Of a stretch of 64,000 nt of DNA, positions 47,401-58,200 are shown piece after piece (position 1 is the stretch's first letter; each line of letters starts with the position of its first letter). The notes beneath the pieces were generated by a model. It worked only from the letters and a program-made list of their open reading frames with translations, was not told where the DNA came from and did no database searches. The position numbers and the translations under genes were made by a program. This DNA is from Strigops habroptila (taxonomy: Eukaryota; Chordata; Aves; Psittaciformes; Psittacidae). The stretch is taken from contig NC_044284.2 in assembly GCF_004027225.2 (NCBI RefSeq), forward strand, positions 39,418,420-39,482,419, in the 5' to 3' direction.

Positions 47401-50400
47401 CCTGGCTCTGCTGAGCAGCTCTTGTCAGTGGTGCAGGCTCTCGGCTGTCCCTCTGATGTCCTGGCAAGGTGGTTGAAGGTGGTTTTGGGTCTGAATGTGA
47501 TTTAGCTTTTGCCTTCTTCCACCAAATCCTCCTTCCTGCAAGGTGTGGGGGTCTTCAGAAAGGTCCATGCTAAGCATCACCAGAAATAGCACTGAATGAG
47601 ATGGATAGTAAAAATGAAGCCAGCCCTTCCCTTGGTTGCCTTCCCCATCCAGCACAGCCAGAATGAACTGCTCCATGGGCATTCGGCAAAGCCAGTAGGC
47701 AGCAGTGGGGCATTATGGGACTCAGTGGGTCCAACTGAATCCTCCTGCACCCTTTTCCTTGTCCTTCTCCTTCAGAGCGAGCCCGGGATTACCTCCACAA
47801 GACCGGACGCTTCATCGTCATTGGTGGCATTGTCTCACCCGTGCATGACTCCTATGGGAAGACGGTGAGTTGTCCCCATTTTCCTTTTCTGGTGCCTACA
47901 TGCTATGGTATCTCTGAAGCCAGGGGCAAGAACTGGGCAGCACTGCATGCACCTGTCCTTTCATGGACCTCCTCTGCCCAGGGTAGCTCTGGACCATGGG
48001 AAAGCTTCCAAGGGGAGAGAGATGATGAAAACACTCACTCTTTAGAAACTGCAGCAAGACCCTATAACCAGCCAAAGTACTAGACAGCAAAGAGAAATGT
48101 TCTCTCCCAAAATGCTGGTGGTCATCTTGTTGGGTTGTTTTGGAGTGTGGGGTTTTTTTGTAGTTTTGTTTGTTTGTTTGTTTGAATGAATGAATGATTT
48201 CAAAGCAACAATGCAAACAGGGGCCCTTAAAAGCACTTTCTAGGGTGGTGGAAAATCCAAATTAGAAGAGAAGAGAGTTTTCTCCTCTCCTGAAAGCTGT
48301 AGAAATTTCATCAAGAAACCATCATCCTCATTCTGGCCCCACTGCAGTGCAGGGCTGAGAGTGGTGGTGCTGAGAAAATACCACTGACCAGTGCATAACC
48401 AGGGCTTAAACAAGCCAGGGACTCCTCCTCCTGCAGTAAACAGGAACTTAAATAAATTTTTGTGGTCAGAAATGAGTCCTTCTGGCCTGCCTCATGTGAA
48501 TGAGCCCAACACTCTGCCCCAGGAGGGTTTGCAAGCCAACGATGGCTAGGGCACGATGCTTGCTTACCATAACTGTTCCTCCATCACCCTCTCTTGCAGG
48601 GCCTGGTTTCAAGCCGGCACCGCCTGACCATGTGCCAACTGGCTGTCCAGTCCTCCGACTGGATCAGGTGAGCAGCAGAGCCAACACACACAGCAGCACC
48701 AAGAGCCCCTGGCTGCCCCTACCCCTTCCCTGGCACTGTGGTGGCAAAGTCCTGCATGAAAGTGGAGATGCCACCAGCCGCTAGAACTCCAGGATGGACT
48801 TTATCCTCTCCCAGCCAAAGCTTGACTAAAAACTGGAGGTCTTCCTCTTCTGGTCCAGCAGAGAACCAATGAGAGGTGTTACACCACCTTTCAAGGGAAC
48901 CCTTTGACTTCAGGGGGTCTTGCAACCCCCCACCTTCCCCATTGAATCTGTGGTGTCTGGATAGGCCTAAAGTCACCCAGCCTACCCCAGCCTTGTGCTG
49001 TGGCACCTTCCCTTTCTACACCCATAGCACCAGCCTGCAGACTCTCCCCTTCCCTGCGCTACCATGTGGCATGTGGTGGCTGAGTTGGGACCAGAAATAT
49101 GTCTGGGCTGCCTTTAGGAAAACAGGGTTGTAACACATGTAGTTACATCCAAGCCAAATGAAAGCTGTTTAGTTGGGTACAGAGAGTGGATAGGTGTCCA
49201 GGCATGTATTCAGATCCCCAGAGCTATTAGAGAGAGCTGAACTGGAAGGCTAGAGGAAGGACATGGTCCATGGCAGTGCTGGGCGAGTGATGGTTGCTGC
49301 TCATGGCACTGCTTGGCTGGCCCAGTGGGGAGAAAGTAGCATGGCCAGGAGGTCCAGGCAGTGACATCAGCCAACACTGTTGCCTTGCTGTGCTGCCCAC
49401 AGGGTGGACCCCTGGGAGTGCTACCAGGACACCTGGCAGACCACCTGCAGCGTGCTGGAGCACCACCGTGACCTGATGAAGGTGAGGCAGCCCCCATGCC
49501 ATGGGTGCACCCGGAGTGAGGGTGTGGGGAAAGCACAGGAGTGGGGGTGCTCTTGCACCAGCACACGGACATCAACAACCAAACTGTGGCTGGGACAGAC
49601 AGACAGATGACTTGCAGGAATGTGCCTGAAATCTTGACCCACAAGAGGTGCGAGATACCTTGTCAGAGACACTTTGAGCTCCTAGCCCTGATGGCAAAAG
49701 CAAACTGAGCCCTCCAGCTGGAGCCAGCAGCCATCTCAGGCCTATGCACGCCAGGAGGGGAGCACAGTGAAGGCGAGGATGGGCATAAGCCAAATCATTA
49801 ATGCTGACTGCTTGCTCCACCCTGAGGGGAAGGAGAGGTGGACGAGCACCTCCGCTCACCAGTGTTGTGGTTTAAGCATGGTCAGCAACTAAGTACCATG
49901 CAGCTTCCCGCTTACTCTTTCCCCATCCCCAATGGGATGAGAATCAGAAGAAAATTTAAAACCCATGTGTTGACATAAAAACAGTTTAACAATTATTAAC
50001 AATAATAATTAATAATGATAATAATAAAAGGAAATAAAGAGAGAGGGAGGGAGGGAAAGGAAAGACTAAACCCTGCCTCCCCTACCCCCAAAAAAACACA
50101 AGTGATGCACAATACAATTGCTCACCATCCACTGACCGATACCCAGCCTGACCCAAGCAGCGATCTGGGCCTTCTGGGTCACTTCCCCCAGTTTATATAC
50201 TGGGCATGATGTGCTGTGGTCTGGAATACCCCTTTGGCTAGTTTGGGTCAGGTGTCCTGTCTCTGCTTCTTCCGGGCTTCTTGTGCCCCTCCTCACTGGC
50301 AGAGCATGAGAGACTGAAAAGTCCTTGATCAGGGTAAGCGCTACTGAGCAACCACTAAAACATCAGTGTGTTACCAGCATTGTTCTCAGATTAAGGCTGA

Positions 50401-53400
50401 CACACAGCACTGCACCAGCTACTAGGAAGAAAATTAACTCTATCCCAGCTGGAACCAGGACAACCAGCTAAGATGAAACTGATATATGAACCTGACAGAG
50501 TGACTCAGCTGGAAAATTCAGCATATGGGAAGTCCCTGGAGAGCACAAAACCCAGGAGAAAAAGTCCCTCCAAAGCCCAGGCAGGCCTGAGAGCCAAGGA
50601 GGAAGGTGGCTGCCCTTGGGTGACTGCCAGGGACAGGAGAGCAGGACTGCTGCCAACACTTGGATATAGTGAGCAAACCAAGGACAGGAAATGGAGAAAA
50701 CAGCATCATACAATCTCATGAGCAGCCCAGACAGAAGGCACAGAAGCAGCATTAACCAGCCTGGCAAGATGTCTAGTGCATCAAGGGACCCTGGTGTCAA
50801 AGCCAGGGAGCCCCTGGAGATGTCTTCCTTGTCCTGCAGGGACCAGTGAAGGAAAAGAGGGCATGTTTGCTCCCAGGGTAATGTATAAGCTGCTGGCTTT
50901 GCACCACTGATTCATCAGCTGCTGTATTTTTATTTATTCACCAGCACTTATGAGCATCTCCATGTGACGGGGGTGATGCCAGCTGCAGGCAGCATGGCTG
51001 CAGCCTTGCCAGCCTCATGGGTCCACACAAAAAGTTAACCCCACCATACCCAGCCTTAATCACAAGTCATTATTCACAGGGTCCTGCTAGCTCTAGGCCT
51101 ATCTGGTGAGGTTGATGGGGCTGGGGGTCCTAAAGTGAGCTTGGAGATATGTATCACTGAAGATAACTTCAGCTTGGGTTGCAGAGGATCAATACAGAGT
51201 CATAAAGGTTTTGGGAGGTAGCTGGGGTAAAGGCACAGTTCCAGCTACATCTCTCCTTTGTTGCAGAGAGTGACTGGCTGCATCCTCTCCAATGTCAACA
51301 CGCCCTCCATCACCCCTGTGATCGGCCAGCCCCAGAACGAGTCCTCGCAGACCATCTACCAGAACAACAACGTCTCCAACAAGCCCACTGCGGGTAGGTG
51401 GCAGCAGGGTAGGGAAGAGCGGAATGAACATCTATCCCCCACCTCCCAGCCAGGGCTGCCAAGCATTAGGAACAGTGCTTCATCATCTTATTTTTGGCTC
51501 AGATCACTCATCAGTCTCCAAGCCCAGGGTTGGGTGAGGATGTGATGGAGGAGTTAGTGTCCAGTACAGCAAGGGGAGCCAAGAGTAGGTTAAAATGGCT
51601 GTGAAATCTCACTGGACTTCAGCTGGATGACATCCACGTGGTGAAATCAGCTAAGACAAAGGCTAACTGGTACCCACAGACTGCATGCAAGGGGTAAACT
51701 GGCAGGAAAAGTGGTATGGCTGGATCCCCCACCAGCCAGTGTGATGTGGGACACAGAGGTATTAGCTGGGGATAAGAGAGGACATTTCTTAAATCCCATA
51801 AACATTAACATCTTGTGATCTTTTTAGTGATTTTAGCTATCCAACTTGTCCCTTTAAAGCACAGCGTAGCACTCTCAGGAGTTAAGGCTGTGAAAGGAGG
51901 TGGTGGAGAGATGCTGAGAGCAGTTCCTGGACCCAGGCACAGGAGTATCTCACAGGACCAGGGTGGCCAAAGCACTTGTGTGAGTTGGTCACACAGCTTC
52001 TCATTAATTTGCCTTCTTTTAGCAAAGATCCTCGGGAAGGTGGGAGAAAGCCTGAGCCGGATTTGCTGCGTTCGCCCACCCATGGAGCGCTTCACTTTTG
52101 TGGGTAAGTGAATGGTCCAGCATCACCTCTGATTTCGCTCCAGCCCCCAGCTTTTCTCCCAGCCCCCTCTTCTAGGCTGAACACCAACACCTCTCTTTTG
52201 CTTCCTCTCCTCAGATGAAAATGCCAACTTGGGGACAGTGATGAGATATGAGGAGATCGGTGAGTACACACGCCCCCTCCACATCATTCTGGCTCCTCTG
52301 GGCCAGTGCTATGCAGCTCAGGAGCAGTTGCATGACAGATCCAGGGGTGACTGAAGGATGCTGGGTCATCTCACCTTGGTGCCAGCTATCAGAGAAAGGG
52401 AGGACACGAAAGTCCTCTAAGATGAGAAAGGAAAACCTCTCATGCTTCACTATCAGCTTTGCTAAAAGCAAATACAGCCATGCCCAGGGCTTTGAGCAGT
52501 CCCCTGGGCTCTCCATGTTGCCCTGTGGCTGGAACCCCTGCAGCAGATCATAGAGCAATTGTGGGTGCCTGTAGCATGGAGAAATTACTCCCTTCCCCAG
52601 GGATACCTCACCTCCAGGGCTGGAGCACAGCCCTAGTTGAACAGAGTGTAGCAATGCTGACAACAACCCAGCAGCACGGGAGAGGAGCTGAAATAAAGTA
52701 GGAGAGGAGGTATTTGATGTTTGGTACCAGGTGGGATGTGAGAAAGGACATGAGATCTTTATCAGGACTTGTTTTGGCAGGTGAGGTCTGTGCAGAAGAA
52801 GTTTCCCCCCCAAGAAGTGCAATGGGGAGGAAGGTGGGGAGTGCCTTCTCAGTCCCGTTTGATCCTACCTCTGAGCTTCTCTGCTTCTTTTCTTCAGAGC
52901 TTCGCATCTTACTGCTCTGTGGCAGCGACCTGCTGGAGTCCTTCTGCATCCCTGGTCTCTGGAATGAGGCAGACGTGAGTCACCACTGCTGGACACCCCT
53001 CTGTGCCCCTCTTCCCCAGGCTCTCTTTCTCCTCCTCTGCTTCCCAGACCCAGCACTCCCAGGAGCTGCTCAGGTCCCTTGGGATGGCAGGAGCTGTGCC
53101 CACCACCCCCACTGCCTCTTCCATCCCAACCCTGACCCTCAACTCCCCTACACACAGGCAGCCTGAGGGACAGGGTCTGCTGCTCCAGAGTCACCAACTT
53201 TACCCAGCCTGCCTTCCACAGACCAAGCCCTGCTCCCACTTACCATACATGCAGAGGACATCACCTGAGGTGCAGGGTAAGCCTGTCCCAAGGGATTTCC
53301 AAAGGCTGCACTCCCACTCCTTGTCCCTTAGAAGGAGCAAGCATCAAGCAGGTGCCAGTCCCAGCAGAGTGAGGTGTTGAGGTAGGAAGTAAGATATTTA

Positions 53401-55221
53401 CAGAAGATAGCCAAATATTAGAAATTAACCACAATTCCAACCAAATCAACATCTTCCACTTAATAAAAGGCTTTTCCTGCAACGTGGAGTACCCAAGTAC
53501 CCATCTTTACAAAGGCAAATAAGTAAAACCATCTTGACTCCTCAGCCAGATGCTGCCTAACACTAACTCACAGCTGATGAGAGCCCATCTCAGCACCTTC
53601 ACTGCCACAGCTCAAAGGGAGGAAATCTGCTGCCCGCCTCACTGTAACTGTCCACCCCCCATTAGTGTAGGATGGCAGCAGGACACCCAGCATCCTCAAT
53701 ACTGCAGTCTCTACCAGGAGAAACTAGATTTTCATGGCAGGACACCAGCCCTAGAGAAGGAGCTGGGTTACCAACCCACATAATGCTCCCAGCAGTCAGA
53801 GCATTGCTGGCAATGGTAGCTCCCCTGGCTCTTCACTGAAATCAGTCAGTCAACACAACCTGCCCCCTTCCTTGAGTCTGTCAACCATTTCTAAAATCAG
53901 TTACCACGTCTTCAATCCTGAGGTTTTTAAAAACAATTAGCTGGCAGATATCTCCTCTGAAAGGCTGCAAAATCTGAGATAAGGCAAGTCTTGAAGCCCA
54001 GCACAAACGATGCAAAATTTTGATGTCAAAGCACAAGCAGAGGAGGCATTCTGCACCAACACCACCTCATGTACTCCTGCTGCCCGAATTTGCTGACCTA
54101 GCGCTCTTTTGGATGGGCCTGGTTTGTCTCACCTGAGATGGGTGCGAGCAGCGGGAGCCATCCCTACATGGTGGCAAACTTGGCCACCAGCTTTGGCTCT
54201 AACAACCTTGGAAGAATAATTCTACAAGGCCTCTGTCAGAACCAATGTGTCTGTCCTCCTCACAAAGCCTTCCAAGCAAGGCAGAGGTCACATCCTCCTT
54301 GGGCAACCTCTTCTGCTGCCATCCTCCTTCTACCATGACAAGTCCTCCCTAAAGCCTAGCCTCAACATCTAATGACAAGATCCCTGTGCTTTTCCACTGC
54401 AGACCACTCACCATGCCTTGATATTCCAAGTTTTGGCCAAATGCCTTGGAGATAGTCTCAAATTCACTTTCTATCTCCATCCATAGCCCAGCTTTCATGG
54501 TGTGGGGTGGTGGGGGCAGGCAGCAGCAGGTTTTGTGTGGGGTGGTTATAAAGCTCTCTCCACTTTGGGTTGCTCCTAGATGGAGGTGATTGTCGGGGAG
54601 TTCGGGATTGTGGTGGTGCCCCGGGATGGAGCAGACCCCGACCGGATCATGAACCACTCCTCCATACTCCGCAAGTACAAAGTAAGTGGATGCACGTGTG
54701 GCCAAGGAAGATTGTGAGAGGACCAACAGCCTCTCTTTACCCAGGGGAGCAATTCTGCCACAGGGCACAAAAAGTCTTGAGGCCAGATGCTCTCAGCTGC
54801 TATGTGGGATGGGCAATGGGGCCACCACACAGCAGCTCCCTGAGTCTAGTGGGGTGGAGAGGCTGGTGGTGCAGACACCTGCTTTCAGGCCATCCCTCCT
54901 CTCTTCTTCCTTGCCCTGCAGAACAACATCCTGGTAGTGAAGGACGACTCAAACCACCCCATGTCAGTCGTCAGCTCCACCAAAAGCAGGTGGGTGATGC
55001 AGGGCAACTCCCATGACAGAGTGGGGAGAGGGGTGCCCCCAGCCAGCCCCTTCATTTGCAGGGGCACCTGACCCACCCAAGTGGATTCTGATCCCTTTCT
55101 CTCCCCCCGCACCCCCAGACTGGCCCTGCAGCATGGGGACGGACACGTTGTGGATTACCTCTGCCAGCCTGTCATCGACTACATCCTCAAGAGCCAGCTC
55201 TACATTAATGCCTCCGGCTAA
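26553..55221 (+). CDS. NMNAT2: NMNAT2, nicotinamide mononucleotide adenylyltransferase 2 (11 coding exons)
   Basis: The enzyme joins NMN and ATP to give NAD and pyrophosphate; NMNAT2 is the Golgi/vesicle-associated, axon-transported isoform needed for axon survival. Eleven exons joined at GT-AG junctions give one open frame of 307 codons, the human length. Visible landmarks: [10 protein letters not shown] at residues 15-24 with the catalytic-site His24; the central membrane-targeting insert with the palmitoylated pair Cys164-Cys165 (RICCVRPP); GSDLLESF at 200-207; LWNEAD at 212-217; and the ATP-binding SSTKSR motif ending at Arg274. The C-terminus reads YINASG. The start has a strong Kozak context (CACCATGA). 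Intron 1 is 21.1 kb; introns 2-10 are 735, 735, 1785, 629, 111, 638, 1605, 240 and 129 bp, with nothing notable except the LTR in intron 4. LAMC2 follows tail to tail. Confidence 0.98.
27327..27392 (+). repeat. Purine-rich GGGA/GGAA tract
   Basis: About 65 bases are almost entirely A and G, built of GAGG, GGAA and GGGA words, shortly inside NMNAT2 intron 1. Polypurine tracts with mirror symmetry can form triplex DNA. Confidence 0.8.
28040..29130 (+). mobile_element. Ancient L3/CR1-like LINE fragment (RT to 3' region)
   Basis: A heavily mutated non-LTR element in plus orientation. A stretch reading like VNDLEEN is followed within about 20 bases by a PADDPK-like remnant of the reverse-transcriptase catalytic ADD motif (about 28235-28290). 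Later pieces resemble old amniote L3/CR1 consensus text that I know: the TAGCTCACTGAAT segment near 28495, the GCTCGGTCTAAAT segment near 28699, the AGCAACTTGATCA segment near 28731, and the GGATTCTCTGTCACCTGAAG to AAGATATG segment at about 28937-28995. Stops occur in every frame, so it is inactive. A T19 run (28201-28219) interrupts the similarity. The ends are approximate. Confidence 0.75.
29374..29408. repeat. T25 homopolymer followed by (GT)5
   Basis: A run of 25 T residues (29374-29398) passes directly into alternating GT (29399-29408), downstream of the old LINE fragment. Confidence 0.9.
34711..34737. repeat. Poly(A) tract in NMNAT2 intron 1
   Basis: About 25 consecutive A residues. 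No poly(A) signal, gene remnant or flanking direct repeat was recognised upstream, so a retrocopy is not supported. Confidence 0.8.
36939..38972 (-). pseudogene. CR1 ORF2, reverse transcriptase part
   Basis: A 677-codon open frame on the minus strand. Real homology starts around 38945, where the frame joins at [11 protein letters not shown]; codons before that are out of the CR1 frame. The reverse-transcriptase core is visible: [16 protein letters not shown], a KAFDTVPHD segment, the [10 protein letters not shown] segment and the catalytic FADD box in [12 protein letters not shown]. The C-terminal region runs intact to the normal end ([11 protein letters not shown]). There is no internal stop over about 2 kb. 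It is called a pseudogene because the endonuclease half is in another frame and the element is 5' truncated. Confidence 0.93.
38822..39685 (-). pseudogene. CR1 ORF2, endonuclease part
   Basis: A 287-codon frame on the minus strand covering the endonuclease of CR1 ORF2. Visible motifs are [12 protein letters not shown] (catalytic Glu region), [20 protein letters not shown] and a [10 protein letters not shown] segment with the catalytic SDH triad element. CR1-like reading extends a little upstream, to about 39725, without a nearby ATG. The frame follows the family up to DTVLEGRG near 38955, then slips and runs out at 38822, overlapping the reverse-transcriptase frame. The slip falls at or beside a run of five C residues (38945-38949, plus strand). 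Confidence 0.92.
40255..40282. repeat. (TA)n(CA)n compound microsatellite
   Basis: Alternating TA from about 40256 to 40270 passes into alternating AC to about 40281. It is a likely length polymorphism. Confidence 0.9.
44219..44241. repeat. 23-bp perfect palindrome
   Basis: AGCTCTAAAAT (44219-44229), a single central A, then its exact reverse complement (44231-44241). It lies in NMNAT2 intron 1, outside any recognised repeat. Confidence 0.85.
46309..47012 (-). mobile_element. Diverged CR1 fragment (RT C-terminus and 3' end)
   Basis: A second, older CR1 copy in the same orientation as the long one. The plus strand near 46325-46390 repeats the CR1 3'-end text (GGTTTGGGTTGGGAGTGACC, then the CCATGGGCAGGGACAT segment). 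The minus strand keeps a 136-codon frame (46958-46551) with the CR1 landmarks [34 protein letters not shown] and [18 protein letters not shown], but with substitutions and gaps against the long copy. It is 5' truncated near 47012. The 8-bp tail is degenerate. Confidence 0.9.
47776..47864 (+). CDS. NMNAT2: NMNAT2 coding exon 2
   Basis: Completes Glu29 and encodes residues to 58 ([11 protein letters not shown] to YGKT). Acceptor TTCAG, donor GTGAGT. The last codon is Thr where the human protein, as I recall it, has Gln. Confidence 0.97.
48600..48667 (+). CDS. NMNAT2: NMNAT2 coding exon 3
   Basis: Encodes [17 protein letters not shown] to DWI plus two bases of Arg81. Acceptor TTGCAG, donor GTGAGC. 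Carries conserved substrate-site residues of the NMNAT fold. Confidence 0.97.
49403..49481 (+). CDS. NMNAT2: NMNAT2 coding exon 4
   Basis: Encodes residues to 107, including [14 protein letters not shown], the WExxxxxWxxT nucleotide-binding region of NMNATs. Acceptor CCACAG, donor GTGAGG. Confidence 0.97.
49858..49862. repeat. Target-site duplication, left copy
   Basis: ACCAG directly before the solo LTR; the second copy is at 50463-50467. Confidence 0.85.
49863..50462 (-). mobile_element. Solo LTR of an avian endogenous retrovirus (ERVL-like)
   Basis: A 600-bp element in NMNAT2 intron 4, bounded by TG...CA and flanked by the 5-bp direct repeat ACCAG. Read on the minus strand it starts TGTCCTGGTTCCAGCTGGGA, the opening of an LTR family I recognise as widespread in birds and zebra finch ERVL-type elements. 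A TATA-like GTATATAAAC lies on the minus strand at 50200-50191, about 260 bp into the element, which fixes the orientation as antisense to NMNAT2. An AAT-rich segment (49990-50030) and a GA-rich segment follow on the plus strand. No gag, pol or env sequence is present, so it arose by recombination between two LTRs. The family name is from memory. Confidence 0.88.
50463..50467. repeat. Target-site duplication, right copy
   Basis: ACCAG directly after the solo LTR, matching 49858-49862. A 5-bp duplication fits ERVL-class integrases better than the 4 bp of gammaretrovirus-like or 6 bp of betaretrovirus-like elements. Confidence 0.85.
51267..51393 (+). CDS. NMNAT2: NMNAT2 coding exon 5
   Basis: Encodes residues 108-149 plus one base, the start of the isoform-specific central region ([11 protein letters not shown] to KPTA). 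The stretch [14 protein letters not shown] is the most diverged part relative to human as I recall it. Acceptor TTGCAG, donor GTAGGT. Confidence 0.96.
52023..52103 (+). CDS. NMNAT2: NMNAT2 coding exon 6
   Basis: Encodes residues 150-176, including the palmitoylation site Cys164-Cys165 that attaches NMNAT2 to vesicles. Acceptor TTTTAG, donor GTAAGT. Confidence 0.97.
52215..52259 (+). CDS. NMNAT2: NMNAT2 coding exon 7
   Basis: A 45-bp microexon-like exon encoding [15 protein letters not shown] (177-191). Acceptor CTCAG, donor GTGAGT. Confidence 0.96.
52898..52974 (+). CDS. NMNAT2: NMNAT2 coding exon 8
   Basis: Encodes residues 192-217: [16 protein letters not shown] through LWNEAD, the second conserved NMNAT active-site block. 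Acceptor TTCAG, donor GTGAGT. Confidence 0.97.
54580..54681 (+). CDS. NMNAT2: NMNAT2 coding exon 9
   Basis: Encodes residues 218-251 ([16 protein letters not shown] to ILRKYK). Acceptor CCTAG, donor GTAAGT. Confidence 0.97.
54922..54989 (+). CDS. NMNAT2: NMNAT2 coding exon 10
   Basis: Encodes residues 252-273 plus two bases of Arg274, including most of the ATP-binding SSTKSR motif. Acceptor TGCAG, donor GTGGGT. Confidence 0.97.
55119..55221 (+). CDS. NMNAT2: NMNAT2 coding exon 11 and stop
   Basis: Completes Arg274 and encodes the C-terminus to YINASG, with TAA at 55219-55221. Acceptor CCCCAG. Confidence 0.97.
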
Positions 55222-58200
55222 ACGCCAGAGGTGTTGCAGCGAGACAGCCCTCGTGTTCCGCCTGCCTACAGCTCTGCGTCACTTTTATCTCTCTCTCTCT
55301 CAGTCTGTGCCTCCATCTCTCTCCCCACCCCATGGCCTCCTGCCCATGTCTGCCTCTCACCCCCGGCGCCAAAGCTCCATCGTGCAGCAATGTCCAGGGA
55401 ACCGCAGCACAGCCCCAACGAGAACGGTTTAGTCTCTTTTTTCAGGGAATCACCCTTCCCCTCACATGTGGGGAGGAAGGGGGGGACCCATAAAAGAGTG
55501 GCTCTGGCACCCCCCTCCCAGCATGTCACTGGGAAATGGTCCCCCCCGTCCATCCTCCCAGCATGCTCAGAGCAGGGGCTTCCTCTTCTGCATCATCTTA
55601 GAGTACTTAAGCTCAATAAATCTAGGTGGACTTTGTTTTCTTAAATAGTTTTAGTGTGAGCCCTTTGGACCTCTCAACATGATGACCAAATGAATCCTGG
55701 TTGGCAGCAGGCAGTTGTAAAACAACTGGCTCAGTGCCCCATGGCAGGTGAACCTCCTCAGGCCGGCAATAGGACAACCCAGCTAACAAAATCCTCCCCC
55801 TGGCCCTAAAAAATCATGGAAGGTGCATTTCTGAAAGGAAGCAGAGCCTTGGGTAAGCATGGCTGCCAAAGCATTACTAGGGGGGGATGTCATGTTTCAC
55901 CTTTCCTTGGCTGCAAGTGACCCCAACCCACCCTAAGTCAACTCCCTTGACAAGCGGAGTTGGGGAGATGCTCTACTCTGCCCCAGTGTCAGAGGGGGCA
56001 GCCCTCAGCACCTAGAAGGGGACCCACCATTTATGAAGCCAAGAAAGGAGGGAGAAAGAAGGAAGTGACGACCCCCAAACCAGGCTGAGCTTTGTGGGGG
56101 CTGGGTCCATCCCCATCCTCTAGCCTCCAGATCTCCATTTCTGTCTGTAAACTTCCTCCTTCTCCCACTGATCCTGCCCTCTTCCTCTCCTTGAAGAGTT
56201 TATTAAATGCATGATACTTCCCCCCTCCCAAACTGGCTGTGGCTGCTTTGCACATCCCTTGGGACATGCCAGTCTCCTGCTCTCCTGCCTATGACATGCC
56301 CCCAGATGCCAGGGATGGAGTCTAGTGGAGATACTAGTGTCAAAAGCAGGGCAGGCAACATGAAGCAAAAGAAAATTATTTAAGTCCTGAAGAGTTGAGG
56401 GTTGCTGAAGCAGGCAGTCATCCTGCTGAGCATCCCTGAGGTGCAAGGACCTTGCATGGCCCCTGAAAAAGGTCACAGCCACAGCGAGGAAGGTGCAGTC
56501 CTGCTTTACTCCTCATCTTTTCCCCTCCCTTTGCTCCATCTAACCTTCTATCACTTTGGGTAAAGCTCTGCTGCCTATAGCTGCTATAGCAGACATCTGC
56601 CCACTCCCCACAAATTTGGGCTAACTAGACTCAGGCTAGCCCACGCCACCACCCTCTCCCAGAGCATGACCATTGCCCATGCTGGCTTTGTGGCTTTCCT
56701 AGGGCAGTGCTGTGACTAGCTGCTGGTCCCCAGCAAAGGAGAGTGCTGTGTTGAAACACGTGAAGGCTGAGAGTCCTCCAGGGTGTTTCATGAAAAGATC
56801 TGAAATTACTCATTTTTCCTCTTAAAAGTCTATGAAGAGTCACAAGCTACTTTCATGGAACCTCCAAGGGTGAGACATTGTGCTAAATGACCTGCTGAAT
56901 GCTGCTTACATCTCTGTACCAGCAAGCAACTCTGGGCAAAACAAGGCGGCCTACAGCCACAGTCTCCTTGCAGCAGGCAGGGTTTTATGAGTGGTAGCTA
57001 ACAACTTCTCAAGGAGGGCACAGCCCTTCCCAGAAGGGAAAGCAAGAGAGACAGAAGTGATGTGACTTGCCTAAAGGCCAGAAGAGGTCTTTCCTTGCCA
57101 GGGGTTTTCCTCCATGTGGAGAGGCTTGTTCAGGAACAGTTGTAAATTTGGCAGCTGAATCCCTCAGTGCCAGCTCTGGTATCTGTGGGTGGTTGCGTAC
57201 ATATCCTGTGGGGTGAGGATATGTGTAGACACCAAAGCAGAGAGGGTGGTAAGAGCGAGGGACTTGGACTGCAGGGGTGCCTCTTCTCCAGGGAGGTCTT
57301 CAGCCAGTTTGAGCTGCTTGCCAACATCCTACTGAGCTCACTTAGCTAACAGGCTGGGCAGGTGCCAACAGTAGGACATCTCACCCGTGTAAGCCCAACA
57401 TACATAAGCCAGTAGCTAGACTCTTCTCCACCCGTTGTTCTCACATGTTGAGTTTTACAGTCTCTCCTCCCACTCCACCCCAACACAGAAGTTATTTCAG
57501 ACAGCAGTCTCCTCTCCTTGCCAGTCATCACCCATGTTTCTTAGCGCCAAGCCTCCAAAAACACACACATGCAGATTTTAACCTCATGGACGAGCAACGC
57601 TTCTTTGAAGGCGGAGGAAGGACAGTGGGTTTTAACTGAGGAAAAGACACAAGGAAATAAAACAAAGGAGATGGAGAAGGAAGGCAGGTGACATGTCCAA
57701 GAGCCATCTCAGATCCTCCCTCCCTCCCTCAGGTACGCAAGACAGGATGCAGGGGAAGCCAGCCAGCCTCCCATCCCATTGCGGTTAGGATGGCATGCCT
57801 TAGAGACATAGCCGTGTGGTATGGATGATGAGTATATTCCGTCTTACTAGTCTTACCTGCGCCCTCCTGTATCCGCTGAGCAAAACTCACAGTACGGGGC
57901 AGGTGGGATGGGGGGTTTGTAACAGATCATTCAGTTCTGGGACTGGTTTAGAAAATGTCTTTGGGTGGGTATGGGAAAAAATATTCATCCCTGAAGATCC
58001 ATGTGACAGCCAGGGAGGTGAGAACCGGGGTTTCCAGGGTGCAGGAGAGGGCTGGGAAGAACCTCGTGGGTTTTGGTCTTTGAACCTCCACTTTTAAACA
58101 GAGCAATTTGCTGAAAGAGGAATGAACTTCAAACACCTTTCAGGGGAAAAAATCAGAATAGGGTGGGGAGGGCAAGGGGTTGAAGTTGCCATGCCACCAA

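Larger units (their letters stand above)
26638..47775 (+). other. NMNAT2: NMNAT2 intron 1
   Basis: A 21.1-kb intron with donor GTCAGT and acceptor TTCAG. Contents seen: a purine-rich tract (27327-27392), an old L3/CR1-like LINE (about 28040-29130), homopolymer T and A tracts (28201-28219, 29374-29398, about 34711-34737, about 43497-43516), a long CR1 (36843 to about 39725), a TA/CA microsatellite (40255-40282), a palindrome (44219-44241) and a diverged CR1 piece (about 46309-47012). I see no further coding exon. Confidence 0.9.
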
